In this document: piece after piece, positions 29,271-38,477 of the stretch | Position numbering within the stretch: position 1 is the stretch's first letter | Layout: each line of letters begins with the position of its first letter | DNA from: Arachidicoccus ginsenosidivorans | GTDB lineage: Bacteria > Bacteroidota > Bacteroidia > Chitinophagales > Chitinophagaceae | NCBI RefSeq assembly: GCF_007971385.1 | Contig: NZ_CP042434.1 | Location: 310,001-374,000, forward strand | Reading direction: 5' to 3' | Length of the DNA stretch: 64,000 bases | Position numbers and translations under genes: made by a program | The notes under the pieces: generated by a model | Seen by the model: only the letters and a program-made list of their open reading frames with translations | The model's database searches: none | What the model was told of the DNA's origin: nothing

Positions 29271-30191
29271 ATGCAGGAATTACCCGTTATTAGCGACAAA
29301 CCAAGAGTAAAAAAACCAGACTGGTTACGCGTAAAACTGCCTATCGGAAAAGAGTACAAGCATGTACGCGGCCTGGTAGATCAACATAAGTTACATACCA
29401 TTTGCGAGAGTGGCAATTGCCCCAATATGGGCGAATGCTGGGGAGCCGGAACGGCTACATTTATGATTCTAGGCAATATCTGTACCCGTAGCTGCGGCTT
29501 CTGTGCCGTTGCCACTGGCCGGCCAGAAGCCGTTGACTGGGACGAACCTCAACGGGTTGCGGAGGCCATCAGCTTAATGAAAGTTAAGCATGCGGTAATC
29601 ACCAGCGTGGACAGAGATGAATTAAAAGATGGCGGATCTATTATCTGGCACAATACCATTAAAGCGGTAAAGTCCTTAAATCCAACTACCACACTGGAAA
29701 CCTTAATTCCTGATTTTAAAGCTGACCGGGAAAATATTCAACGCGTCATCGATGCCGCACCTGAGGTCATATCGCATAATATTGAGACTGTAGAAAGGCT
29801 GACTAGGCAGGTGCGCATCCAGGCTAAATATCGCCGTAGCCTGGAAACATTACGCATTCTTAAAGAGGGCGGCGCCCGTACAAAGTCAGGCATTATGCTA
29901 GGGCTCGGTGAAACCAAAGAAGAAATTGTAGAAACCTTAAAAGATCTGGCAGGTGTGGCAGTTGATGTTGTCACCATTGGTCAGTATCTGCAACCGACCA
30001 GTAAACATTTGCCGGTTGCCCGCTTTGTCCATCCGGATGAATTCGCGGAATACAGAGAGATCGGCTATGAGCTGGGATTTGATTATGTGGAAAGTGGGCC
30101 GCTGGTTCGTTCCTCCTATCATAGCGAAAGACATGTTGATAAAGGTTATGGCCGTGGCAAATGGCTGGAAGAAAAAGGCCTGGCAGGCTAA
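29271..30191 (+). CDS. lipA: Lipoyl synthase LipA
   Basis: 306 residues, complete. A radical-SAM enzyme inserting two sulfurs into octanoyl groups on lipoyl domains, serving 2-oxoacid dehydrogenases such as the E1 encoded 1.7 kb downstream. Both iron-sulfur sites are visible: [12 protein letters not shown] (auxiliary cluster) and CTRSCGFC (SAM cluster), and the C-terminal RSSYHSER supplies the cluster-ligating Ser. Followed by a hairpin that doubles as a terminator and the satD operator region. Confidence 0.98.
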   Translation: MQELPVISDKPRVKKPDWLRVKLPIGKEYKHVRGLVDQHKLHTICESGNCPNMGECWGAGTATFMILGNICTRSCGFCAVATGRPEAVDWDEPQRVAEAISLMKVKHAVITSVDRDELKDGGSIIWHNTIKAVKSLNPTTTLETLIPDFKADRENIQRVIDAAPEVISHNIETVERLTRQVRIQAKYRRSLETLRILKEGGARTKSGIMLGLGETKEEIVETLKDLAGVAVDVVTIGQYLQPTSKHLPVARFVHPDEFAEYREIGYELGFDYVESGPLVRSSYHSERHVDKGYGRGKWLEEKGLAG

Positions 30192-30232
30192 AACCTCCAT
30201 TTGAGATCGCAAAATAATTTGATTACATCTAT

Positions 30233-30286
30233 TATAAGCCAAATAGCTAATATTTTATATTATAAGCTATTTGGCTTATATTTTTT
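30233..30286 (+). terminator. Terminator of lipA built from the first two satD-region dyads
   Basis: A perfect 16-bp stem (30233-30248 with 30265-30280), 16-base loop, then six T. The same bases contain two of the three tandem operators, so one sequence serves two roles. Confidence 0.75.
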
Positions 30287-30308
30287 ACTATAAGCATTTT
30301 ACCTTATA
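30233..30308 (+). promoter_or_regulatory. Three tandem 20-bp operator-like dyads with an exact 28-bp period, ending at the satD promoter
   Basis: TATAAGC-N6-GCTTATA is repeated at 30233-30252 (right half GCTAATA), 30261-30280 (exact) and 30289-30308 (right half CCTTATA). All three have the same half-site, the same six-base spacer and the same 28-base start-to-start distance. The third overlaps TATATTTG (30305-30312), a -7 element only five bases before the satD ATG. The downstream gene encodes a protein with a C-terminal helix-turn-helix, so autoregulation is likely (inference). Confidence 0.7.
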
Positions 30309-30316
30309 TTTGTTCA

Positions 30317-30955
30317 ATGATAGCCGTTTTAACAGGGGATATTGTGGGTTCTACTCACCTGGACAAATCAAAATGGTTGCCCGCTTTAAAATCTGCGTTG
30401 ATTAATTGGGGACAAGAAAGCGTCGATTGGGAAGTATATAGGGGCGACGAATTTCAGCTGAGATTAATTACAGCTGAGGATGCATTGACGGCTGCCTTTA
30501 GGATTAAAGCAAAATTAAAAGCACTTGCGGAAACGGAGGTGCGTATTGCCATAGGGATTGGCGCTATGGAAGGAAGTAAGGAACAATCCAATAAGGAAAC
30601 AACCGCTCTAACGGAATCAAACGGTCCGGCCTTTATCCTTTCTGGTCGTAAGTTGGATGATATTAAAAATAAAAGGATTCACCTGGCAGTCGCCACAGAC
30701 AATGAGGCCTGGGACCGGGAATGGAATTTACTCTTGCAATGGGTACTATTGAGCGCCGACAATTGGTCGGCTGGTTCCGCAGAAATCGTAGATCTGGCAT
30801 TATCCAATCCGACCTTATCCCAGACAGAAATGGCAACGCGGCTAAATGTAGCGCAATCTGCAGTCAGCCAAAGAATTAAAAGATCCGGTTTTGACTTATT
30901 ACAGCAAACCCTGGAATTATTCAAGGAAAAAATTAAGATGCTATGCAGCAGCTAA
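30317..30955 (+). CDS. SatD-family protein with C-terminal helix-turn-helix
   Basis: 212 residues. The N-terminal VLTGDIVGSTHLDKSKW and EVYRGDEFQLRL are the SatD-family signature (nucleotide-cyclase-like beta core), and the C-terminal PTLSQTEMATRLNVAQSAVSQ followed by RIKRSG is a clear helix-turn-helix. SatD members sit beside DUF3307 membrane proteins, as here, with a 13-base overlap. A regulator of its own two-gene operon is the simplest reading, with the three upstream dyads as its sites. The start is close to the -7 element, implying a leaderless or near-leaderless mRNA. The physiological signal is unknown. Confidence 0.85.
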   Translation: MIAVLTGDIVGSTHLDKSKWLPALKSALINWGQESVDWEVYRGDEFQLRLITAEDALTAAFRIKAKLKALAETEVRIAIGIGAMEGSKEQSNKETTALTESNGPAFILSGRKLDDIKNKRIHLAVATDNEAWDREWNLLLQWVLLSADNWSAGSAEIVDLALSNPTLSQTEMATRLNVAQSAVSQRIKRSGFDLLQQTLELFKEKIKMLCSS

Positions 30956-31791
30956 ATCTGGCAGTCTCCACCTCTGCTGACACAGCAAATTCCATGTCGA
31001 TTATCATGACACTGGTATTGTTGCTATTGGCACATCTGTTGGGTGATTTTGTCTTACAGCCCAGTCGTTGGGTCAGACAAAAATCAAGGTCAGGTTACAA
31101 ATCAAACGCGTTCTGGTGGCATATAGTTCTGCATGGTGTCCTGGCCTGGCTATTAATTGCAAATTTTAGCTTCTGGCCTTTTGCGTTGGTTTTAACCATT
31201 TTGCATGGAGCCATTGATCAACTGAAAAGTGAAAAAGAAAGAACCTTTCAGTTACCTGCAAAGGTTGCAACTGCCGCAAAAAGTAAAAGACGTTGGTTTT
31301 GGTATGATCAACTTCTCCATTTACTGTCTATTTTGCTCATTGCCCTGTTATGGCAGACGGTTAGCTATTACAATGGAAATCCCAAAATACTCCTTAAAAT
31401 AATTTTATCAGGACTAAGTAGCTGGTGGAGTCCGCAACACATCCTACTTATAACGGCCGCAGTCTTTTTAACCAGTCCTTCGGCCATCTTAATCCGCAAC
31501 CTGATTACCGTATGGACCCCTTCCTACAACACACAATTGGAAACGGATTCTTTAAAAAATGCAGGCACTTATATAGGGATGCTGGAAAGACTTTTTGTAT
31601 TTACATTTATCATATGCGGCCATTTTGAAGCCGTAGGCTTCTTACTGGCGGCCAAATCTATCTTTCGGTTTGGCGACCTGAGGGCTGCCCGGGACCGAAA
31701 ATTAACAGAATATGTATTAATTGGCACCTTGCTCAGTTTTGGGTTGGCAATTTTTGCAGCTCTTTTATTATTACAGGGGAGGCTGGTCTGA
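30943..31791 (+). CDS. DUF3307-family integral membrane protein
   Basis: 282 residues, polytopic. Hydrophobic segments at about 20-40, 55-75, 130-150, 175-195 and 235-275. The conserved start LLLAHLLGDFVLQPSRWVRQK and WHIVLHGVLAWLL are typical of DUF3307. Overlaps the satD stop by 13 bases, so translation is coupled. Function is unknown for the family; with SatD it may form a small regulated inner-membrane module. The first 12 residues may not be used (start at the second Met, 31000). Confidence 0.85.
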   Translation: MQQLNLAVSTSADTANSMSIIMTLVLLLLAHLLGDFVLQPSRWVRQKSRSGYKSNAFWWHIVLHGVLAWLLIANFSFWPFALVLTILHGAIDQLKSEKERTFQLPAKVATAAKSKRRWFWYDQLLHLLSILLIALLWQTVSYYNGNPKILLKIILSGLSSWWSPQHILLITAAVFLTSPSAILIRNLITVWTPSYNTQLETDSLKNAGTYIGMLERLFVFTFIICGHFEAVGFLLAAKSIFRFGDLRAARDRKLTEYVLIGTLLSFGLAIFAALLLLQGRLV

Positions 31792-31881
31792 CATTTATAA
31801 TTAGGGGCAGATTTTGAGTTTTTAACAGCAAAGCGACAAGGCTGCCAAGGCCAGTTTTCAAAAAAACATTATTTTTAGCGC

Positions 31882-34299
31882 ATGGAAAATCTAACGATGA
31901 ATATGGAAAATAACGAAATGCTGTCCTTTGAAGATTTTAAAGACTCGGTGCTCAACGACTACCGCATCGCGATAGAAAGCAGAGAAGCCAGTCTTTTGGG
32001 TCGCAGAGAAGTATTAACAGGCAAAGCAAAATTTGGTGTTTTTGGAGACGGTAAGGAGGTTGTACAGGTAGCCGTGGCCCGATTTTTCAAGCCAGGCGAT
32101 TTTCGTTCCGGATATTACAGAGACCAGACACTGGCCTTTGCTACTAAAATGGGAACGATCCAACAGTTTTTTGCCCAGATGTATGCAGACGCAGATATTA
32201 ATAATGAACCTTTAAGTGGCGGCCGCAATATGGTCAGTCACTATACCACGCCCAATGTGGATAAAGATGGCAATTGGCTGCCATTAGTTAACATGAAAAA
32301 TACGGCGGCTGATATGGCACCTACCGCAGGTCAGATGCCAAGAGCATTGGGGCTGGCTTTTGCCTCCAAAGCTTTTAGGAACAATCCCAGCTTACAGGCG
32401 CCCCAATTTAAAAATCTGTCCGATAATGGCAACGAAGTCTGCTTTGCCACTATTGGTGACGCCGCTACTTCCGAAGGTCATTTTTGGGAGATTATGAATG
32501 CAGCCGGCGTCTTGCAGGTTCCCTTAGCTGCCTTTGTATGGGATGACGGTTACGGAATCTCGGTTCCTACCGCCAAACAAACCACCAAAGGTTCCATTTC
32601 CAGAGCAATGGAAGGACTAAGAAAAGAAGCGGACACAAATGGCATCGATATCTATCAGATTAAAGGCTGGGATTATGTTGCACTTTGCGAAGTACTGGAG
32701 CCAGCCATCGAAAAAATCAGAACAACCCATACACCGGCCCTCTTTCATATCCAGGAGATCACCCAACCACAAGGTCATTCCACCTCAGGCAGTCATGAAA
32801 GGTATAAATCAACAGATAGACTACAATGGGAAAGAAACTGGGATTGCTTAAAAAAGATGAAGGAATGGATGCTATCCAGTGGACTTGCAACGGAACCTGA
32901 ACTAGCCCAGATTCAACAGGATGCTAAAAAGAAAGTGAAACTTGCCCGCGATCAAGCTTGGGAAGATTATGTACGACCACTGATAGCAGAAGCCCAAATA
33001 GCAGGCAATTTGATAAGGGCTGCGGCCCAAACTCCCCCAGCAGCCAAACCCAAAATTAAGGATACCCTTAACGATCTGGCAACCGCATTAATGAGCCAAA
33101 AAGATCCATTGCGTAAAGATATCCTAGGCGCTGTGGCGGAAGCTTTGGAGGCTGTTAATTATAATATCAGCGCTCCACAAATAAAAGCTTTGGTAGATTA
33201 CCAGAAAACCACCACGACCAATTGGCATCACCTTTATGATAAATTTCAATATGACAGGGGACCAAAATCGCATAAAAATGTACCGGTAATCCCAGCCGAA
33301 ATACCGGCTAACGCACCGGTTATCAATGGATTTGAAGTATTAAATAAATATTTTGATCAGCTCTTTGCCCATAACCCTGCTGTCATGGCCTTCGGGGAAG
33401 ACCTTGGGAAAATAGGTGATGTCAACCAGGGCTTTTCCGGATTACAGAATAAATATGGCGCAGAAAGAATATTTGATACGGGTATCAGAGAACTGGCCAT
33501 TATGGGTGAAGGGATCGGGCTTGCGCTAAGAGGGCTCCGCCCTATCGCCGAGATCCAGTACCTGGATTACCTGTTATATGGCTTGGAACCATTAAGTGAT
33601 GATGTGGCTTCTTTGCATTACCGAACAGCAGGCAAGCAAAGTTGTCCCATCATTGTACGTACCCGTGGACACCGCCTGGAAGGGATATTCCATAGTGGCT
33701 CCCCCATGGGTATGATTATAAATGCCTTGCGCGGTTTTTATGTTTGCGTTCCACGCAATATGACTCAAGCTGCCGGTATGTATAATACTTTATTACAGAC
33801 CAATACACCGGCACTGATGGTTGAATGTCTGAACGGCTACCGGTTAAAAGAAAAGTTGCCAGCTAACCTGGATAGCTTTACCGTGCCGCTTGGTATTCCA
33901 CAAACGCTACGCGTGGGCACCGATATCACCATTGTCTCTTATGGATCCGTCCTTCGGATTATTCAGGAAGCAGCTGAGAGACTTGAAAAGCTTGGGATAG
34001 ACTGTGAGATAATGGATATTCAGACGCTCCTTCCTTTTGACACCGAGCACCTGATCAGCCAATCCCTGGCTAAAACCAGCCGGATACTTTTTGTGGATGA
34101 GGATGTTCCGGGAGGGGCTTCAGCTTATATGTTCCAACACGTTATGGAAGTGCAAAAAGGCTATAAGCTATTAGATGTGGCTCCACGGACACTATCTGGC
34201 AAAAATCACAAACCGGCCTATGCCAGTGATGGCGATTATTTTAGTAAACCAAATGTGGAACAGATTATACAGACAGTTAGAGAAATGATGGCTGAATAA
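31882..34299 (+). CDS. Fused alpha/beta E1 component of a 2-oxoacid dehydrogenase (branched-chain or pyruvate type)
   Basis: 805 residues joining E1 alpha and E1 beta, an arrangement common in Bacteroidota. The alpha half has the ThDP motif IGDAATSEGHFWEIMNAA and HSTSGSHERYKS (phosphorylation-loop region). A linker around residues 375-460 leads to the beta half with VMAFGEDLGKIGDVNQGF, DTGIRELAIMGEGIGLA and VDEDVPGGASAYM. It decarboxylates branched-chain 2-oxoacids or pyruvate and loads acyl groups on lipoyl-E2; lipA is nearby. The start may be the Met at 31882 or 31903. E2/E3 are not in the window. Confidence 0.93.
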   Translation: MENLTMNMENNEMLSFEDFKDSVLNDYRIAIESREASLLGRREVLTGKAKFGVFGDGKEVVQVAVARFFKPGDFRSGYYRDQTLAFATKMGTIQQFFAQMYADADINNEPLSGGRNMVSHYTTPNVDKDGNWLPLVNMKNTAADMAPTAGQMPRALGLAFASKAFRNNPSLQAPQFKNLSDNGNEVCFATIGDAATSEGHFWEIMNAAGVLQVPLAAFVWDDGYGISVPTAKQTTKGSISRAMEGLRKEADTNGIDIYQIKGWDYVALCEVLEPAIEKIRTTHTPALFHIQEITQPQGHSTSGSHERYKSTDRLQWERNWDCLKKMKEWMLSSGLATEPELAQIQQDAKKKVKLARDQAWEDYVRPLIAEAQIAGNLIRAAAQTPPAAKPKIKDTLNDLATALMSQKDPLRKDILGAVAEALEAVNYNISAPQIKALVDYQKTTTTNWHHLYDKFQYDRGPKSHKNVPVIPAEIPANAPVINGFEVLNKYFDQLFAHNPAVMAFGEDLGKIGDVNQGFSGLQNKYGAERIFDTGIRELAIMGEGIGLALRGLRPIAEIQYLDYLLYGLEPLSDDVASLHYRTAGKQSCPIIVRTRGHRLEGIFHSGSPMGMIINALRGFYVCVPRNMTQAAGMYNTLLQTNTPALMVECLNGYRLKEKLPANLDSFTVPLGIPQTLRVGTDITIVSYGSVLRIIQEAAERLEKLGIDCEIMDIQTLLPFDTEHLISQSLAKTSRILFVDEDVPGGASAYMFQHVMEVQKGYKLLDVAPRTLSGKNHKPAYASDGDYFSKPNVEQIIQTVREMMAE

Positions 34300-34324
34300 T
34301 AACAGTAAACCTAAAATATAACCT

Positions 34325-34377
34325 AACAAGGCCTGCAAAGTTGAATGATTTAATCAGGAAACATTGCAGGCCTTGTT
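34325..34377. terminator. Hairpin between convergent genes
   Basis: A perfect 14-bp stem (34325-34338 with 34364-34377) around GGCCTGC. No long T run on either strand; it lies between the convergent E1 and sigma-factor genes. Confidence 0.5.
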
Positions 34378-34463
34378 ACGTAATGATACTTTGACGATAA
34401 TCAGCGGGCAAGATCAGGAAGGCTGGCCTCTAATGAGGCAACTACCAGTTTTAGGAGTCGGAT

Positions 34464-35048
34464 CTATGCCAGACCCTGGATCAAAAAGTGGTATTCCTGG
34501 AGCTCATCTTTGAAGATTTTAAGTGCTTTGCCAATATGCTTTTCTACGGTACTTAGAGAGATATCTAGTTTTTGGGAGATGGCCTTTTGACTCAACCCCT
34601 CTTTACGGCTTAGTAAAAATACTTGGCGACATTTTTTGGGCAATCGTTCGTATACCTTTTCCAATTTGTGCGATAATTCCTTGACTTCCAACGTGGAAAA
34701 ATCGGTTTTGCACAAAGCAAAGGAAAAAACGGTTTTGCTGTAATGGATGCGAACAGCTTTTGACCTGTATTCATTCATAATTTTAAAACGAATGGCTTTA
34801 TTCAGATAAGCACTCAATGAGCAGCTGATCTCCAGCGTATCTAGTTTCTGGTAAAGTGCAACAAAAATCTCCTGAACAAGATCTTCAGATAAAGGCTTGA
34901 CACCCAACTTTTTATAAGCTATATTATACAGCAGGGGAAAGTACTTTCGGTAAATTTGCTCAAAGACTTTTGGGTCTTGTTGGGCTTGCTTTAATAAAAG
35001 ATTATCTGCTGTTAAATCCGAAAAATTACTCATTGTTTGCATCATCAT
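34464..35048 (-). CDS. Orphan ECF-type RNA polymerase sigma factor
   Basis: 194 residues. Region 2 (about 25-95) has FEQIYRKYFPLLYNIAYKKLG and DLVQEIFVALYQKLDTL; region 4 has LPKKCRQVFLLSRKEGLSQK then AISQKLDISLSTVEKHIGKA. This is the Bacteroidota ECF group usually paired with a FecR anti-sigma, yet neither side has FecR or SusC. The target regulon is not visible. The start could be Met 1, 2 or 3 of MMMQTM. Confidence 0.9.
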   Translation of the reverse strand: MMMQTMSNFSDLTADNLLLKQAQQDPKVFEQIYRKYFPLLYNIAYKKLGVKPLSEDLVQEIFVALYQKLDTLEISCSLSAYLNKAIRFKIMNEYRSKAVRIHYSKTVFSFALCKTDFSTLEVKELSHKLEKVYERLPKKCRQVFLLSRKEGLSQKAISQKLDISLSTVEKHIGKALKIFKDELQEYHFLIQGLA

Positions 35049-35326
35049 TCGGTTTGTTTGTTTTGTTAAAAATAACGCTCCTTAGTCGAATAGACAATTT
35101 TTTTTTGGCATTTTAATAACAGTATGTAAAATATTATGTCTATCTTATTGTGAATGACGGATTTCCGTTAAATTTCCGCTAACATATCTTTTTTTTGAAT
35201 GTTAAAAAGGGGAAATAGAGTGTTCTCCATCCCCAGTGTAACCATTAAAATTAATCCATTTTAGGGTATGCTTAAGCTATTATTAAAGAGTATAAAATTG
35301 TAGCGCACAGAGATCTACTATAGAGA

Positions 35327-36145
35327 TCAAAATGCATTTTTAAAAGCAGCCTTATAAATAGCTTTTGCCCATTTATTGCCCAAAACAGCTGAGCCAGCAT
35401 TATTAGGATGCAGATAGAATACGCCTTGGTGTCCTTTTTCCGGCGCCATACTCTTATTATGATGTTTTTTAAAATAATCAAAGGCTGTTTGATCCCCTAA
35501 AAAAACCTGGTTGGCGTTGGTTGATTTATAATGACTGACAAGGTCATGTATAGCGGGATTATAACTAAGCAATCGCTGGCGACCTTGTTTTAAATACTTG
35601 GCGCCATTGTAAGTATTATCACTGTACCAGGGCGCCTGCTGAATCACAATTTTGGCACCGGGATAGCGAACCAGTAATGAATCAATAAGCACTTCAAGGT
35701 TATGTTGATATTTTGTTGGTGGAACTGGCGCACCATGGGTGCCTTCTATGGCACTATCATTGGTGCCTAACATAATGGAAAATATCAATTCATTGGTCAA
35801 TTGTTCGCTGGAAGTTAACTCTTTTTGCTGCTGATAAAACTTGTCAGCAGCCTCGGTTACATTATGAAAATAATCAGTGCCAGGCAAAAAATCCAGTGTA
35901 GTTGCCCCACTCTTGCCTGCATTATAAAACTCAATATTTTTCACTAAGGCCATTAATTGCAAAGCACTGGCCGCTGCAGCAGGTGGCGCAAAATGATCTC
36001 TATCCTGAACGGCAGCCCCATAGGTGATACTGTCACCTATAAAAACAATATGAAGCGTCTTTTTTTTAACACCATTGAAACCGCAAATCAAGGCAAAAAT
36101 AGCCACGATAACCCAAAGATTCCTTCTTCTATGTGTGGGGTACAT
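35327..36145 (-). CDS. Secreted SGNH/GDSL-family esterase
   Basis: 272 residues. N-terminal hydrophobic segment (about 9-26) is a signal peptide or anchor. SGNH blocks: VFIGDSITYG (Ser), NAGKSGATT (Gly), MLGTNDSA (Asn) and FYLHPNNAG with the catalytic His. Likely a carbohydrate deacetylase or esterase acting outside the cytoplasm. A perfect 10-bp CAAACGTTTG dyad 29 bases upstream looks like a LacI-type operator. Confidence 0.88.
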   Translation of the reverse strand: MYPTHRRRNLWVIVAIFALICGFNGVKKKTLHIVFIGDSITYGAAVQDRDHFAPPAAAASALQLMALVKNIEFYNAGKSGATTLDFLPGTDYFHNVTEAADKFYQQQKELTSSEQLTNELIFSIMLGTNDSAIEGTHGAPVPPTKYQHNLEVLIDSLLVRYPGAKIVIQQAPWYSDNTYNGAKYLKQGRQRLLSYNPAIHDLVSHYKSTNANQVFLGDQTAFDYFKKHHNKSMAPEKGHQGVFYLHPNNAGSAVLGNKWAKAIYKAAFKNAF

Positions 36146-36173
36146 TTAAAGCAGATTTAAAAATTAATTGTTA

Positions 36174-36183
36174 CAAACGTTTG
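36174..36183 (-). promoter_or_regulatory. LacI-type operator-like dyad before the SGNH gene
   Basis: CAAACGTTTG is a perfect palindrome with a central CG, the core shape of LacI/CcpA-class operators. It is centred about 34 bases before the ATG at 36145. Two LacI regulators are in the window but far away. Confidence 0.35.
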
Positions 36184-36406
36184 CACCAGTTTATTGCCGA
36201 AAGGTAAACATTTTCGCCATATTGATAAAAGTTCCGAGATAAATTAAAACAAAACGCCTTCTACTAGCTAGTTTGATTGCCTGACATTGCATGATTACCA
36301 TGTTTTGTCTGGGTTGGACGAAGCTCATAGAGACCCACAATTAATGTTTATTAAATCATTAAGTAAGAATATAAACGCGACATTCACTTACAGTAAGATG
36401 GGTGTC

Positions 36407-36438
36407 TTTGTGAAATAATAAGTTTTTGAATATTTTTG
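36407..36438 (+). promoter_or_regulatory. Promoter of the macrodomain gene
   Basis: TTTG (36407-36410), 20-base spacer and TATTTTTG (36431-36438) match the Bacteroidota consensus exactly. The leader is about 105 bases. Confidence 0.65.
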
Positions 36439-36550
36439 CGCCGGGTTGTGCAATTGATGGATTACTGTGATTCGTTTTTGGGTCCGCTTTTTGTCCGAAA
36501 CTGATAAACACAAAGGCATCATTTTAAATAAATAAATTAATAACTATCAC

Positions 36551-37057
36551 ATGATAGAAGTCATCAAAGGAGATATAACAACAATCGCTGCCGATGCGAT
36601 TGTCAATGCGGCGAATACTTCACTTCTGGGAGGTGGTGGCGTTGATGGAGCGATTCACCGGGCTGGCGGAAAAGCCATTTTAGAAGACTGTATCAAAATC
36701 AAAAATAAACAAGGCGGTTGCAAAGTGGGTGAGGCGGTGATTACCACTGCGGGTAATCTGCCCGCTAAATATGTTATTCATACAGTAGGTCCTAAATGGA
36801 ATGGCGGACAAAGTAACGAAGCATCTTTACTCGCCGCTTGTTATCGCAATAGTCTATTCCTAGCTTTAAAAAATGACGCCAAAAGTATTGCTTTTCCCAA
36901 TATCAGCACTGGCATTTATGGTTATCCAAAAGAAGCGGCTGCTACAATAGCGGTGGATACCGTGCGTGAATTTTTAGGCAGGCAGGATCAAATTGATAAA
37001 GTTCTCTTTGTGTGCTTTGACAAAGAGAACTTTATGTTGTACGACAAGTTATTATAA
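36551..37057 (+). CDS. YmdB-type macrodomain, O-acetyl-ADP-ribose deacetylase
   Basis: 168 residues, a complete single-domain macro protein. Motifs: [20 protein letters not shown] with the catalytic Asn, [14 protein letters not shown] (Asp), and [17 protein letters not shown] (the distal ribose loop). It hydrolyses O-acetyl-ADP-ribose or ADP-ribosyl esters in the cytoplasm. The last 20 codons contain a perfect 16-bp inverted repeat. Own promoter at 36407-36438. Confidence 0.93.
   Translation: MIEVIKGDITTIAADAIVNAANTSLLGGGGVDGAIHRAGGKAILEDCIKIKNKQGGCKVGEAVITTAGNLPAKYVIHTVGPKWNGGQSNEASLLAACYRNSLFLALKNDAKSIAFPNISTGIYGYPKEAAATIAVDTVREFLGRQDQIDKVLFVCFDKENFMLYDKLL
36996..37035 (+). repeat. Perfect 16-bp hairpin inside the macrodomain gene end
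   Basis: Bases 36996-37011 are the exact reverse complement of 37020-37035, with an eight-base loop, all in coding sequence 20-60 bases before the stop. A hairpin this perfect is not required by the protein sequence. Confidence 0.7.
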
Positions 37058-37172
37058 ATTTAAAGACATCAAAAATGCATTAAGTAATAAATCCTAAAAA
37101 AATGTACTACATGGCAAAGCATATATCCAATTGAAAAGGCTACGTATACCCCATCAAAGAATTGCTTTTTAT

Positions 37173-38449
37173 TTACTTTATAAAACCCTTTTTCTGTAAT
37201 AAAGCCATCGCCTCAATGGTTGTCGCTCCACTAATGGCAGATCTTAAATCCCCCCAAAGTTCAGTATCCCCAGGGTTTTTCCACCATGTATAACTGAATT
37301 TAATATCCGGACTTTTCTGTGTACCTACCTCCCACAAATATTCTGCATTATTAGTCAGAAAAGCAATGTACCGGTCTCTATCTTCAGCAGGCAAATCAGG
37401 GTTTTGAATCAATATAGTAAAATAGCGTACAAAAATACCCTTAAAAAGATTAACGTCATTTCCGCCACCATTTCCACTCTGTTCGCCATAATCAGTCATT
37501 ACGCCATAAGTTCTATTAATATTATGTGTAATATGATAATTGGTTATCCGAATAGCATCATTAAAATAAACAGAATCTTTCGTGATATCATACAATTCAA
37601 GGGCAGCACCAAGGTCAGTTCCCACGTCATAAGAATAATCATTATTCGTATTATTAATTGCCTCGAATACTCTTCCAGAGGACAGAATTGTCCGATTGTA
37701 TTTAATCCAATCATAAATCTTTTTAGCCCATTGAAGATCATTCAGTCCACCAACAACTTCATTTGGGTATAATTTATACCTCCTGGCAGCAATAATAGCT
37801 GCAGGTCCATTAGCGGGAATACCTTTACCTTCACCAAGATCATCTGATTCTTTTCTCCACTTAATGCCTCCCCATCATAATCTGACCAACCTTGTGTAAT
37901 CCACGTCCATAAATCCTTGGAGGATTTGGCATAACGCTGGTCACCTGTAGCCTCTAATGCCCTCATATGCGCCAAACAATGCCAGCCCATGTCATCATAA
38001 AAAACATTTTCCCAGTCATCACTATACCAGTTCTTCTTTCTAACACCTTCATACCAATCATAAATATCCTGTTTAAAATTTTCTGATTTAGTGCGCAAAT
38101 AAGCATCTACCATAACATCCAAACCATGGGCCTCAGGCCAATAATCATTCCACGCAATTTCTCCATCATAAGTATTGTTGAATACATGACTGGTCGTATT
38201 CCAATATCTATTAATAAAGGAATTCGTACTGCTATCTGCTGCTGCGACCCAATCAACTTTATAAAAATTGGTTTTTAAACCTTGATCCCCATTATATGGA
38301 TCAAGATATTTCTCACAGGAAATCAAAGGTAAAAACAACAAAACAATAATAGATACCATCAAGGATTTACATGTCTTAATCCACTCAAAATCATTGTACT
38401 TTCTAAAGGTACCAGATTCTTGATCTCGATTACAATAAAATGTTATCAT
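37173..38449 (-). pseudogene. GH76 family alpha-1,6-mannanase lipoprotein, one frameshift
   Basis: The N-terminal half ends abruptly at a run of four G (about 37875-37878); adding one G joins WSDYDG to GIKWRKESDDLGEGKG and continues to a stop at 37173, giving about 425 residues. Lipobox LPLISCEKY near residue 45 suggests surface or periplasmic anchoring; the start may be the internal Met at 38359. FYDDMGW carries the two adjacent Asp of GH76, which cleaves the alpha-1,6-mannan backbone of fungal walls. It is the last gene of the SusCDE operon. Confidence 0.85.
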
Positions 38450-38477
38450 ATTAAAAATTTAATATTCAGCGCCAAAT

